From the NCBI GenBank assembly GCA_937904375.1, contig CALDIG010000320.1, positions 1 to 32,192 on the forward strand: DNA of 32,192 nt, written 5' to 3'. The notes under the pieces were generated by a model. It saw nothing but the letters and a program-made list of their open reading frames with translations. It made no database searches and was not told the origin of the DNA. The stretch's first letter is position 1. The number at the start of each line of letters is the position of its first letter. Origin of the DNA: an uncultured Prevotellaceae bacterium (lineage in GTDB: Bacteria; Bacteroidota; Bacteroidia; Bacteroidales; Muribaculaceae). The translations under genes and the position numbers were made by a program. This document shows positions 5,914-14,154 of the stretch, in pieces.

Positions 5914-7077
5914 CTAAAATGCTTCATTGATGCCAAAAATAAATGCACTCTCCCCGTTCCGGCCAAATCCATAGTCTAACCTTATGTTCACATGCTTGCG
6001 TATGGCCCATCGCAGGCCTAACCCAAAATTGGGTAGCAGATGCATTGAGTTGATGTCATGAAACACCGTTCCTCCTCCTATCCATGCTGCCATACCAAGC
6101 CATCGCCACAGCTTTTGCCGCAGTTCGACCACAGCGGTAATCATGTGTTTGTCACGATAGCGGCCATGGTAATAGCCTCGCATGTTGTTGTTATCACCCA
6201 ATAATGCCATAGTTGCCCAAGAGGGTGTGCCGTAGTTAAATAAACCGTGCAGATTGGCGGCAATAATAGCCCCTCGCCATGCTTTTTGATATATTGAGAA
6301 ACAGAAGTCGGTGCGCGTGAAACCATAGTTTCCGTTCCACAGGAATCTTGGAAAAAACACTTGGTTAACATGAAAGTATATTCCTTTTGTGGGACCAGTA
6401 ATGAAGTCGCGGGTGTCGAAGTCAACGGTGATTCCCACGCCATAGTTGTGCTGGTGTAACGATTGTCCATTGAGCAGTTCGGGTATATCAATGGAATCAC
6501 CCTTATTGTATTCCCAATGAATAAAAGGTCCAACGAATAGTCCTTGTGATAACTTGAACAGAATGTTGGTATTGAACTCTACCCTGAGTTGCTTCATTAG
6601 TGTCTTGTTTTCATCGAGTCTCCCATTAGGAAATCCTATTCCCCAGAAGTATAGAGGCATGTGCTCGATTTTGAGCAGTGAGTTGATGCGTTTGCTGTCA
6701 TCAGAGAGAATCATGTTGTTCTGAACCTCGACTGACCAGAATTTAGCAGTTGAGACATCACCTTTAATTAGCAGGTTTGATGGCATTAGTGGTGCTTCGC
6801 ATCCTTTGAGGCGATAACCATAGTTGGCCACTATGCCCACTCCGAGCTTCGTCATGGTGTCGAAGTGTGGTCCTCCAATGATTGTGAGTCCTACTGACGA
6901 CTCTTTATCACTCATGTTGAGGTCGGGAGCCAGATAAGAGAGCACCTTTTTCAAGAGTCCCTTCTTGGCTATAGTGGTGTCGTTAACGACAGATGTTACC
7001 GAGTCATTGGACTCGATAGCGTGCACCGGTGCAGTGGTCGCAATCATCAATGTCAATATTACCAACAAGTGTCTCAC
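5914..7077 (-). CDS. Omp85/BamA-like outer-membrane beta-barrel
   Basis: A 387-residue protein with a signal peptide (MRHLLVILTLMIATTAPVHA). The body is made of alternating beta strands. Motifs of the bacterial surface antigen (Omp85) barrel appear: DFDTRDFITGPTKGIYFHVN, then MRGYYHGRYRDKHM, and a terminal strand ending in phenylalanine (FIFGINEAF). POTRA domains are missing, so it is not BamA itself; similar short members occur in Bacteroidetes with unknown cargo. A TAACTTTG box lies 41 bp upstream. The next gene downstream is only a remnant, so it appears monocistronic. Confidence 0.8.
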   Translation of the reverse strand: MRHLLVILTLMIATTAPVHAIESNDSVTSVVNDTTIAKKGLLKKVLSYLAPDLNMSDKESSVGLTIIGGPHFDTMTKLGVGIVANYGYRLKGCEAPLMPSNLLIKGDVSTAKFWSVEVQNNMILSDDSKRINSLLKIEHMPLYFWGIGFPNGRLDENKTLMKQLRVEFNTNILFKLSQGLFVGPFIHWEYNKGDSIDIPELLNGQSLHQHNYGVGITVDFDTRDFITGPTKGIYFHVNQVFFPRFLWNGNYGFTRTDFCFSIYQKAWRGAIIAANLHGLFNYGTPSWATMALLGDNNNMRGYYHGRYRDKHMITAVVELRQKLWRWLGMAAWIGGGTVFHDINSMHLLPNFGLGLRWAIRKHVNIRLDYGFGRNGESAFIFGINEAF

Positions 7078-7117
7078 AATCAGGGTGGGATTATTAATTC
7101 TTCTTAATTCAAAGCGA

Positions 7118-7125
7118 CAAAGTTA
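7118..7125 (-). promoter_or_regulatory. -7 box of the Omp85-like gene
   Basis: TAACTTTG on the minus strand, 41 bp upstream of the start codon. No TTTG at the -33 position. Confidence 0.45.
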
Positions 7126-7193
7126 AAAATTTTTCGTCATGGTTCACTAAAATTAGCAACAATTTGTGATTTTATTGGCAAAGATGTCTATTC

Positions 7194-7337
7194 CTAGCTA
7201 TCAGACCTGACAGGTAGCTTAGCGTCGAACTTGTCAGCCAAAGTCTTCACTATAAGCTCCAGCACTTTATGGCTATTAGTAGTGCAGATAAGCGTATCAC
7301 CGAGCCATTCGTTAGCTGAGTCGTCACATTTAAAACA
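7194..7337 (-). pseudogene. Remnant of an unknown coding sequence
   Basis: The minus strand is open from an upstream TAG (7338-7340) to TAG at 7194-7196 and reads CDDSANEWLGDTLICTTNS, then KVLELIVKTLADKFDAKL. Composition and periodicity are protein-like, but there is no start codon and only 48 codons. Probably the 3' end of a deleted gene. Family unknown. Confidence 0.35.
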
Positions 7338-7510
7338 CTACACAAAATCAACTGTGCGTACCCCAATGTAAACGCTGGTAAATAGCCACCTCTTAAACCG
7401 CTGATTTTCAGATATGACAAAATGTTAAAAAGTAAACAGAGGTAAACATTGCGTACCCGAAGTAAAACCGAACACTACAAATTGAAATATTTGAATTAAT
7501 TTGAAACAAA

Positions 7511-7542
7511 GTTGCATAATTGATAAATAGTAACTATCTTTG
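7511..7542 (+). promoter_or_regulatory. Plus-strand promoter with no gene after it
   Basis: TTG (7512-7514), 20-bp spacer, TATCTTTG (7535-7542). No plus-strand reading frame follows for more than 2 kb. The candidate noncoding RNA at 7646-7750 lies downstream. Confidence 0.5.
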
Positions 7543-7645
7543 CGTCATAATACATTCCTTTTTTCTATGTTGCATTCCAAGAGAATTAACGTTTTTAACT
7601 TGAATTCACATCTTTGTTGAGATATTTGTTCTACCTTTGCAGTCA

Positions 7646-7750
7646 GAGAGTTGAAACGGAAGCGGGCTCTGCTGAGGAGCAACCTGTCAGGGATAGACTC
7701 TCTACATTATGCCGTAAAGGCCTAGGTCTCCTTTGTGAGGAGACCTTTTA
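7646..7750 (+). ncRNA. Candidate small structured RNA
   Basis: A -7 box TACCTTTG (7632-7639) would start RNA near 7646. A 7-bp closing stem AGAGAGT/ACTCTCT (7645-7651 with 7697-7703) encloses a small hairpin TGCT-GAGG-AGCA. It is followed by a 9-bp hairpin AGGTCTCCT/AGGAGACCT (7724-7732, 7738-7746) and TTTT, as in an intrinsic terminator. There is no coding potential. It could be a host sRNA, a leader, or part of the IS110 noncoding end (which would then be antisense to the transposase). I do not recognise a known family. Confidence 0.5.
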
Positions 7751-7793
7751 ATTACGGACAATGCTCAATGCCTAAGAAAACCTTATCCGTAAT
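7751..7793. repeat. Hairpin after the candidate RNA
   Basis: Arms ATTACGGA (7751-7758) and TCCGTAAT (7786-7793) with a 27-nt loop. The rest of the gap to the transposase (7794-7964) shows no gene and no clear repeat; it may contain the right end of the IS110 element. Confidence 0.4.
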
Positions 7794-7964
7794 AAATGCT
7801 TGCCCAACACACTTCTATTAGTGGACTTGAAGCCACAAAGACCTGTTTCGGTGGATTAGCTATTTTTCCGCACTTTAATTCAAGTAGCAGACCATAGGCT
7901 GCAAAAGGAACGCTGCGGTTGCAAATTGTATTGTTGAGTATGCTGGACAAGCTTTGTCTGTATC

Positions 7965-9047
7965 TTATCTAGCAGTAGACGTTTCATATCTTTGTCCAGT
8001 CCTTAGGACAAACCTTATCCTGTTGAGTACTTTTCTGGCAATCCTTATGATTGCGTTGTTCGGTTTAAGTCCACGTTTTATGTATCTGGTGTAAGCCATG
8101 CCAAGAGCCGGATCTTTCGATATGGCTCTCCATGCAGCCTCAATGATGGCTGATCTCAACATTCTTCTCCCTCTATATGAGATTCCTCTCACATAAACTG
8201 TCTTGTCGGAAGATCGCACGTCTGGAACGAACCCGATGTAACCTGCAAGATGATCTTCATCTTTAAAATAGCTCATGTCTGGCAGTTCAAGGCATATTCT
8301 TGATGCCGTGTGCCGTCCTACTCCAGGGACAGTAAGTAGCAGTTCATATTTTTCCTTGTGCCATTGGTGAACGACACTCAATATTTTTCTTCCTGCTTCT
8401 AGCGATTGCAAATGAGCAAAACGCATGTCTTCCAGCAAACTCGAAAGCCTGTAAACTTCACCGCCACCCAACTCATTGGCAACACTTTCAAGCCATGAGT
8501 TGAAAAGCCGTGTCCAATGTTTATTACTCTCGCGGAACTCTTTCGGGTAGCTTATGCCATTTCTGTATAGCAACGATTTGATGCGCTGTCTTGACTGCTG
8601 ACGTTTCTTAACTGCTGTGTCACGAGCCCCCAGATAGCCTCGACCGCTGAGCTCACTTGGCGAAGGCACATAGATTGGTTTCAGTTCTCCGTTCATCAAA
8701 TTACGGCATATTTTCATGCAGTCGACAGCATCTGTCTTGCTTGAACGTTCTTTTTGAGAATCGCTTATATCGCCAGGATTGAACACGATATTCCTGATTC
8801 CAACGTTTTCTAGTGCATAGTGTGTCGAGAAACCTGTGAAGCCAACCTCATAAGCTGAAATATAAGTGCCTCCGGGAAAATTGGTGGTCAGCCATTTTTT
8901 GAGACTCTCGGCTGAAGGTGGCTGGCAGAACGGTTTCATTGAAAGATCTGCCGTCCGAACACACACATGCCATTGATTCTTGTGTACATCAATTCCGATG
9001 TAAACTTTTTCTTCTTTGAAATTAATTTCATACTTTTGCATGGACAT
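7965..9047 (-). CDS. IS110-family transposase
   Basis: A 360-residue DEDD recombinase. The N-terminal RuvC-like domain has Asp20 in YIGIDVHK, Glu67 in SAYEVG, and Asp106/Asp109 in SKTDAVD. The C-terminal Transposase_20 domain starts around LLTVPGVGRHTASRI and includes the basic RGISYRGRRMLRSAIIEAAW segment, where the catalytic serine of the family lies. It is full length and appears intact. IS110 elements have no conventional long terminal repeats and use a structured bridge RNA from a noncoding end, so the exact ends cannot be drawn; noncoding DNA extends to about 7560 and 9240. Two start codons are close (MSM); both lie in or near a hairpin stem. Confidence 0.93.
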   Translation of the reverse strand: MSMQKYEINFKEEKVYIGIDVHKNQWHVCVRTADLSMKPFCQPPSAESLKKWLTTNFPGGTYISAYEVGFTGFSTHYALENVGIRNIVFNPGDISDSQKERSSKTDAVDCMKICRNLMNGELKPIYVPSPSELSGRGYLGARDTAVKKRQQSRQRIKSLLYRNGISYPKEFRESNKHWTRLFNSWLESVANELGGGEVYRLSSLLEDMRFAHLQSLEAGRKILSVVHQWHKEKYELLLTVPGVGRHTASRICLELPDMSYFKDEDHLAGYIGFVPDVRSSDKTVYVRGISYRGRRMLRSAIIEAAWRAISKDPALGMAYTRYIKRGLKPNNAIIRIARKVLNRIRFVLRTGQRYETSTAR

Positions 9048-9117
9048 TTGTTTTTATAGTTGATACCCTACTTTTTTGAACTAATTACAAAGCTACAACT
9101 ATAAAGCTTATGTCCAT
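9040..9117 (-). other. Nested hairpin over the transposase start
   Basis: Outer arms ATGGACAT/ATGTCCAT (9040-9047, 9110-9117), then an asymmetric internal loop, then inner arms TATAGTTG/CAACTATA (9055-9062, 9096-9103) around a 33-nt loop. The transposase start codons sit in the outer arm. A stem with internal loop at the upstream end of an IS110 transposase has the layout of a bridge RNA loop. It could instead limit translation. Confidence 0.5.
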
Positions 9118-9141
9118 CTTTTTTCAGCTAAGAAAATAGAT

Positions 9142-9183
9142 TAAGCCCTATGTTTTGCTTTGGGAATGCAAACATAGGGCTTA
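9142..9183. terminator. Long hairpin, possible bidirectional terminator
   Basis: Arms TAAGCCCTATGTTT(T)GC (9142-9158) and GCAAACATAGGGCTTA (9168-9183), 16 bp with one bulged T and a 9-nt loop. No good T tract directly after it on the plus strand. Confidence 0.5.
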
Positions 9184-9188
9184 GTTGT

Positions 9189-9225
9189 CTGCGTTTGCGT
9201 CGTGAGACGTGGACGCAGGTTTTTT
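9189..9225 (+). terminator. Intrinsic terminator, plus strand
   Basis: Hairpin CTGCGT..GCGTC-GTGA-GACG..ACGCAG (9189-9218) followed by a six-T run (9220-9225). No plus-strand gene precedes it, so it may end an RNA antisense to the upstream end of the IS110 element. Confidence 0.6.
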
Positions 9226-9241
9226 ATGCAGAAAGAGTAAT

Positions 9242-9416
9242 GGTGGGGTCTATAAATTATTAGAATGTTTAGATGGGTTCTTGGCTGTTTTTGTTTCTTT
9301 TCGGCATCTGCTGCGTTAAATCATTGCAACACAGCCCACTATGCCGCTGCTACTTTAACTTCGTATCTGCTCGAAAATAAATCAAAAACACCACAAGTTA
9401 ATTTATAGAACCCACC
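9242..9416 (-). mobile_element. MITE-like element, copy 1 (175 bp)
   Basis: Terminal inverted repeats GGTGGGGTCTATAAATTA and TTAATTTATAGAACCCACC. No coding frame inside. The interior, reversed, aligns with the interior of 30260-30434 (shared blocks such as TTTGATTT, GTTAAAG, AACAAAA). Both copies are 175 bp. The flanks TAAT and TATT are only a weak target duplication. Confidence 0.7.
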
Positions 9417-9658
9417 TATTTTAATTCAATCAGTCAAGCGTTGGCATGAAGCACACAATTCCAAGTTAGAAATCAATATCAATTGCTGTGTGAAGCACTA
9501 AAGATTAACTTTACTTAATAATGAATTAAAATTCATGAGTCCACTTTAAAAAGGCTTCTTCCGAAATTTGGAATGATGGCGATGATGCCCATTTGTGACT
9601 AGAAGGGCTCTTCGCTTAAAATTTCTTTCGTAAATCAAGAATTTCACAAAAATATGAC

Positions 9659-9666
9659 TAACTTTG
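9659..9666 (+). promoter_or_regulatory. -7 box of rlmN
   Basis: TAACTTTG, 33 bp before the rlmN start. No clear -33 element. The gap 9417-9658 has no gene that I can support. Confidence 0.5.
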
Positions 9667-9698
9667 CAACTTATTAAGAATTTAAACACAAAAACGAT

Positions 9699-10787
9699 AT
9701 GGAAACCTACAGCAAGAAACTCAAGCCACTGGCTGGCATGAACCTGCAAGAAATGCGTGAAGTAACCGCCGGGCTTGGCATGCCCAAATTTGTGGCCACC
9801 CAACTCGCCGACTGGATTTACAACAAGCGGGTGAACTCGTTTGACGAGATGCGCAATATCTCTAAAGCCAACAAAGAACTGCTTGCACATCAATACTGTG
9901 TAGGTTTATACGGTCCACAAAGCGCTCAGTCGAGCGAGGACGGGACAATAAAATATCTCTTCGACGCTGGTGGCAACAAGGCGGTGGAGAGCGTCTTCAT
10001 TCCCGAGGACGACCGCGCCACGCTGTGCATCTCATCGCAGAAAGGCTGTCGCATGAACTGCTACTTCTGCATGACCGGCCGCCAGGGTTTCCATGGCAAT
10101 CTCACCGCCAACCAAATCATCAACCAGGTGCTCAGCGTGCCTCAGAGCGAACAGCTCTCCAACGTTGTATTCATGGGCATGGGAGAACCTCTCGACAACC
10201 TTGAGAATGTGATCAAGGTCATCGAGATTCTAACAGCCGACTGGGGATTGGCATGGAGCCCCAAGCGCATCACCGTCTCGACGGTGGGCGTGAAGAATGC
10301 ACTCAAAGTGCTGTGTGAGACCACTGGCGTCCACATCGCTGTGAGCGTGCACAATGCCATTGAAGACGAGCGCAGCCAGCTGATGCCCATCGAGAACGTT
10401 TACCACATCAAGGAGGTGATGGAGTTGCTCGGCAAATACGACTTCTCACACCAGCGCCGCCTCTCGGTGGAATACATCATGTGGCAATGGTTCAACGACG
10501 ACATCAAACACGCCGAAGCGTTGCGTGAGATATTGCCCAACGAGCATGTGCGCGTCAACCTCATCCGCTACCACATGATTCCGGGCGCCGCCAAACTGCG
10601 CACCTCGAGCGACGAGCGCATGGCCTATTTCCGCGACTACCTCAATAGCAAGGGCATCACCTGCACCATACGCCGCAGCCGCGGCGAGGACATCAGCGCC
10701 GCATGCGGGATGCTTGCCGGCAAAGTGAAAGATGCCGAGAAGGAAGATGACAAGAAAACCAAAAAACAGAAAACGACTAAACAATAA
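9699..10787 (+). CDS. rlmN: 23S rRNA (adenine2503-C2) methyltransferase RlmN
   Basis: A 362-residue radical-SAM enzyme that methylates C2 of A2503 in 23S rRNA (and A37 of some tRNAs) in the cytoplasm. The 4Fe-4S/SAM motif CRMNCYFC is at 117-124 (Cys117, 121, 124). FMGMGEPLDN (158-167) and STVGV follow the family, and Cys336 in DISAACGML is the expected methyl-transferring cysteine. The length is normal apart from a Lys-rich tail (KKTKKQKTTKQ). Start chosen at the first ATG after the -7 box. The next gene begins 15 nt after the stop, so the two may be cotranscribed. Confidence 0.95.
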   Translation: METYSKKLKPLAGMNLQEMREVTAGLGMPKFVATQLADWIYNKRVNSFDEMRNISKANKELLAHQYCVGLYGPQSAQSSEDGTIKYLFDAGGNKAVESVFIPEDDRATLCISSQKGCRMNCYFCMTGRQGFHGNLTANQIINQVLSVPQSEQLSNVVFMGMGEPLDNLENVIKVIEILTADWGLAWSPKRITVSTVGVKNALKVLCETTGVHIAVSVHNAIEDERSQLMPIENVYHIKEVMELLGKYDFSHQRRLSVEYIMWQWFNDDIKHAEALREILPNEHVRVNLIRYHMIPGAAKLRTSSDERMAYFRDYLNSKGITCTIRRSRGEDISAACGMLAGKVKDAEKEDDKKTKKQKTTKQ

Positions 10788-10802
10788 AACATTTACCACG
10801 AA

Positions 10803-13217
10803 ATGAAAACAAAATCATTACTTATCATCGTCACAGTAATCGTTGCGGCAATGAGCGCATCGGCTGCCGTGCCCGACGGATATTACAACAATGCCGAGAA
10901 CAAGACTCAGCAGGCATTGCTCACAGCACTCTACAACATCATTCATAGTCACACCAAGATCAGTTACGACGGTCTGTGGGACGCTTACACCTCTACCGAC
11001 ACCGGCAGCGACGGCTACTACATCGACATGTACAGCACCGCCAAATACACAAGCAGCAACAAGTGCGGCAACTACAGTGCCGTGGGCGACTGCGTGAACC
11101 GTGAGCACTCCTTCCCCAAGAGCTGGTGGGGTAGCAACAAAGATGAGAAATACAGCGACATATTCCACCTCTACCCTACCGACGGATACGTCAACAATCA
11201 GCGCAGTAACTACCCCTTCGGAGTGTGCGCCAACGGCACCCGCCTACCCGATGCCAACGGTGCCCACGCGCTAGGCAAGAAAGGCACCAGCACCTACGAG
11301 GGATATTCGGGAATAGTGTTTGAACCCGACGACATCTACAAGGGCGACTTCGCACGCACCTATTTCTACATGGCGACCTGCTACAACAACCAGATTGCTA
11401 ACTGGAGCAGCGACATGCTCGCGGGAAACAACTACCCAGTGTTCTCCACTTGGGCAATCAATATGCTCCTGGAATGGCACCGTCTCGACCCCGTGAGCGA
11501 GAAAGAGATTAACCGAAACGACTCCGCCTATAAGCTACAAGGCAACCGCAACCCCTTCATCGACCACCCCGAGCTGGCAGAGTACATCTGGGGCAACCAG
11601 ATGGGCAACAACTGGACCAGCGATGCCGGCAGCACTCCAAATCCCGTGCTCATCGCGCCAAGTCAAGGCTCGACCATCGACTTTGGAGCTGTGGCTATCA
11701 ACACCACCAAGCAACTCACCGTCGAGGTGAAAGGTAATGACCTAAGCGAAAATCTGTCATTGAGCACAACCAACTCTGCTTTCACACTCAGTACAAGCAC
11801 AATCACTGCCAGTGCCGCTAACTCCGGTACATCCGTCACCATCACCTACAACGCTCCAGCTACAGCACAAGCCGCATCGGGGACTCTGGTGATAAGCAGC
11901 GACGAGGTGAGCGAAAATGTGTCGATAGCAGCACAGGCGGTTGACGGTATCCCCGCACAGGCTGCCACCGAGATAAGCACTTCATCATTCCAAGCCAACT
12001 GGACTGACGTGGGTATCGCCACCAACTACACCCTCACTGTGCTAGAGAGCAACGGCACTACTGTGGTCAGCGGCTTTCCCGTGAGCGTGAGAGCAAGCGA
12101 CGAGACTTATCTTGTAACCGGTCTTGACGCCAGCACCAAGTATTACTATAGTCTCTCGGGTGGCAACCTCACCAGCAACGTGATTGAGGTTACCACACTC
12201 GACCCCACAGTGATACTCTCGATACAGACCAGCGGAGACTTCCTCCTGACATGCTTTAGAGGCCAATATAACCCTGTGCTCACGGCTCAAGTATATACTG
12301 AATATGTGGAAGAGGACATTGACCTTACCGTGAGCGGCAACTTCGAGATAAGTCTCGACAAGCAGAACTGGTCGCAAGAGCTAACCGTTGATAAAGACGG
12401 CGAGACATTCTACATCCGCTTCAGGAGCATCGACGTGGCAGGAAATTTTGAGGGACTGTTGACGGCATCTACCGCGACACTGAGCGGCACAACTCAAGAG
12501 ATTGAAGGCATCATCTACAACGATGAGATAGAGACCGTAATGGAAGACTGGGAAGGCTGCACCACAGGTGGTTACTGGAACAAAGAAGTGCAAGGACACC
12601 AGTTTAAATGGTACTTCAGCAATGCCGGCATCTGGGGGGACTCAGGCGACAAATTCAACGGCACAGTGAGCTGCCGCTTCGGCAAGAACAGCAACTCTGC
12701 CATCTATATGACCGAAGATTTTGAGGACGGCGCAAGCAAGTTCTCCTTCAAGGCTGCACCGTTCGGCAGTGATGCCAGTGCCGTCATCACCGTGTCCTAT
12801 TCTGTTGACGGTGGCGCACACTGGACCGAAATCCAAGACTTCACCGTAACTAGCGCAAAGGCGGGCGCGTTGAACGAGTACAGCACTCCCACTCTCAACA
12901 TCCTTGGCGACGTGCGTTTCAAGCTCGAGCAGTCATCAGGCAGCCGTGTTAATATCGACGATATCGAGATAGAGGGTGCCGACCCATCTACTGCCATCGC
13001 TATCATTGCCGACCCCGAAACACCTGATTGGGATGCCTACGTCCAACATGGCAACATCATCATTGAGAGCCACAAGGCGCAACGCTTCGAAATCTACAAC
13101 CTCGATGCCAAACTAATGCAGAAAATGCGCACCAACGGTCGCACATCCATCTCTCTGCCAGCAGACATATACATCGTTGTTAGCGGCAACCATTCTAAGA
13201 AAGTCATTGTGAAATAA
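10803..13217 (+). CDS. Secreted endonuclease I with FN3-like domains and T9SS C-terminus
   Basis: An 804-residue protein with a signal peptide (residues 1-22, ending SASAA). The endonuclease I domain, about 24-265, carries REHSFPKSWWG (100-110) and DIFHLYPTDGYVNNQRS (119-135), the His- and Asn-containing core of EndA-type nucleases, which cut DNA or RNA without sequence preference. Next come an Ig-like/abnormal-spindle-like segment (about 280-380), a fibronectin-III-like domain (about 385-470), another beta domain, and a jelly-roll-like segment from about 575. The last ~65 residues (EIYNLDAKLMQKM ... SLPADIYIVV ... KKVIVK) look like a type A T9SS sorting domain, so it is probably exported by the T9SS locus in this window. 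Confidence 0.85.
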   Translation: MKTKSLLIIVTVIVAAMSASAAVPDGYYNNAENKTQQALLTALYNIIHSHTKISYDGLWDAYTSTDTGSDGYYIDMYSTAKYTSSNKCGNYSAVGDCVNREHSFPKSWWGSNKDEKYSDIFHLYPTDGYVNNQRSNYPFGVCANGTRLPDANGAHALGKKGTSTYEGYSGIVFEPDDIYKGDFARTYFYMATCYNNQIANWSSDMLAGNNYPVFSTWAINMLLEWHRLDPVSEKEINRNDSAYKLQGNRNPFIDHPELAEYIWGNQMGNNWTSDAGSTPNPVLIAPSQGSTIDFGAVAINTTKQLTVEVKGNDLSENLSLSTTNSAFTLSTSTITASAANSGTSVTITYNAPATAQAASGTLVISSDEVSENVSIAAQAVDGIPAQAATEISTSSFQANWTDVGIATNYTLTVLESNGTTVVSGFPVSVRASDETYLVTGLDASTKYYYSLSGGNLTSNVIEVTTLDPTVILSIQTSGDFLLTCFRGQYNPVLTAQVYTEYVEEDIDLTVSGNFEISLDKQNWSQELTVDKDGETFYIRFRSIDVAGNFEGLLTASTATLSGTTQEIEGIIYNDEIETVMEDWEGCTTGGYWNKEVQGHQFKWYFSNAGIWGDSGDKFNGTVSCRFGKNSNSAIYMTEDFEDGASKFSFKAAPFGSDASAVITVSYSVDGGAHWTEIQDFTVTSAKAGALNEYSTPTLNILGDVRFKLEQSSGSRVNIDDIEIEGADPSTAIAIIADPETPDWDAYVQHGNIIIESHKAQRFEIYNLDAKLMQKMRTNGRTSISLPADIYIVVSGNHSKKVIVK

Positions 13218-13253
13218 CACTGTGCGGCAGTTCCTCAACAGAGCATACAGAAG

Positions 13254-13296
13254 CTGTTGCAAAACTCGGGTTTAAAATCCGAGTTTTGCAACAGCC
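13254..13296. terminator. Bidirectional terminator between convergent genes
   Basis: Perfect 17-bp arms, GCTGTTGCAAAACTCGG (13254-13270) and its complement (13280-13296), around a 9-nt centre. It lies between the endonuclease gene (plus) and the Omp28-like gene (minus). Shares GTTGCAAAAC with the elements at 5558 and 16256. Confidence 0.7.
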
Positions 13297-13356
13297 TGCG
13301 TTAGCTCATCAACATTGAACACAGGGTTTTGCAGGTGTCCCAAAAAGTGGAGACTT

Positions 13357-14154
13357 TTATTCCGCCAGAGGTTCTTGTAAAACTTTTGCTCTAGTCACTT
13401 GCTGCACTCCGTTGTCGTTATAGACAAAGGCGACAATCGACAAGTTTTCGGGATTCCAATCACTGGCGATGATGATAGAATGTTCTAGCTCAACAGCGTA
13501 ACCTTCATTGACCGAGATGTCTTCTCCCCAATCTCCGTTGACGGCAGCACGGAACACATGATTGTGCACGAAGTCGAAGTTGCGTGTGCCGTCGGGCATC
13601 CTCTGGAAAGCTGTGATATTGTCTTCCACAACCCAAAGCTGGAATTTTCCTTGCGTGTCGCCATCCACTCCCTTAATCTGTGTATTGATTAAAATCTGGG
13701 AAATTTCGCCTACCGCTGCTTTAAGGTCAATCTCTACTGGTGCTGTCTTCTGTAACTCTTCGCGCACTAGCGTGCCCCAAGCGGTGTATTCAGTGGGTGA
13801 TCCCCGGTCCACGAGTCCCACTGGCTGGTACTCCAAGTTCCAGTGCGCATAATAAGCGTCACCGAGGTCGGTGCTTAGTCCCAACAAGTTGTTTCGGGTG
13901 TGAAATCCCAAAGGTCCTGAATGAATGCCAACGGCTATGATGGCATCCTCGCCATATTGCTCAATGAGTTTCTCGATTTCCAATGTAGCAGTTGGGCAAT
14001 TCAGGCACATTTGTCCGGTGAAGTCCTCAATCAAGACACTACGCTCCACTGGTGCGGGTTTCACATATATCAGTCGTTCATCTTCGTCGATGTAGCTGCA
14101 CGCTGCCATCAGCAAAGCAGTCATAAACAATGTTATATAAGCCTTGATTTTCAT
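13357..14154 (-). CDS. Omp28-like lipoprotein with CxxC
   Basis: A 265-residue lipoprotein: the signal peptide ends in LLMAAC, with Cys19 as the lipidation site. An Omp28-type thioredoxin-like domain begins VERSVLIEDFTGQMCLNCP, with Cys50-Leu-Asn-Cys53 at the thioredoxin active-site position. The C-terminal half is a beta domain (NHVFRAAVNGDWGE ... AFVYNDNGVQQV) usual in the family. Omp28 proteins are outer-membrane or surface-associated in Bacteroidetes; a redox function is inferred from the CxxC. Its start overlaps the end of the barrel gene by 4 nt, so it is the last gene of the TlpA-barrel-Omp28 operon. Confidence 0.85.
   Translation of the reverse strand: MKIKAYITLFMTALLMAACSYIDEDERLIYVKPAPVERSVLIEDFTGQMCLNCPTATLEIEKLIEQYGEDAIIAVGIHSGPLGFHTRNNLLGLSTDLGDAYYAHWNLEYQPVGLVDRGSPTEYTAWGTLVREELQKTAPVEIDLKAAVGEISQILINTQIKGVDGDTQGKFQLWVVEDNITAFQRMPDGTRNFDFVHNHVFRAAVNGDWGEDISVNEGYAVELEHSIIIASDWNPENLSIVAFVYNDNGVQQVTRAKVLQEPLAE

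Noticed and set aside
7646..7750. Assigning the candidate RNA as 4.5S SRP RNA or 6S RNA
   Set aside because: It has GGAAGC and GTCAGG in the wrong order for SRP helix 8 and is too short for 6S; family left open.
9546..9893. Minus-strand 115-codon frame
   Set aside because: Runs through the rlmN promoter and start on the opposite strand; no motif.
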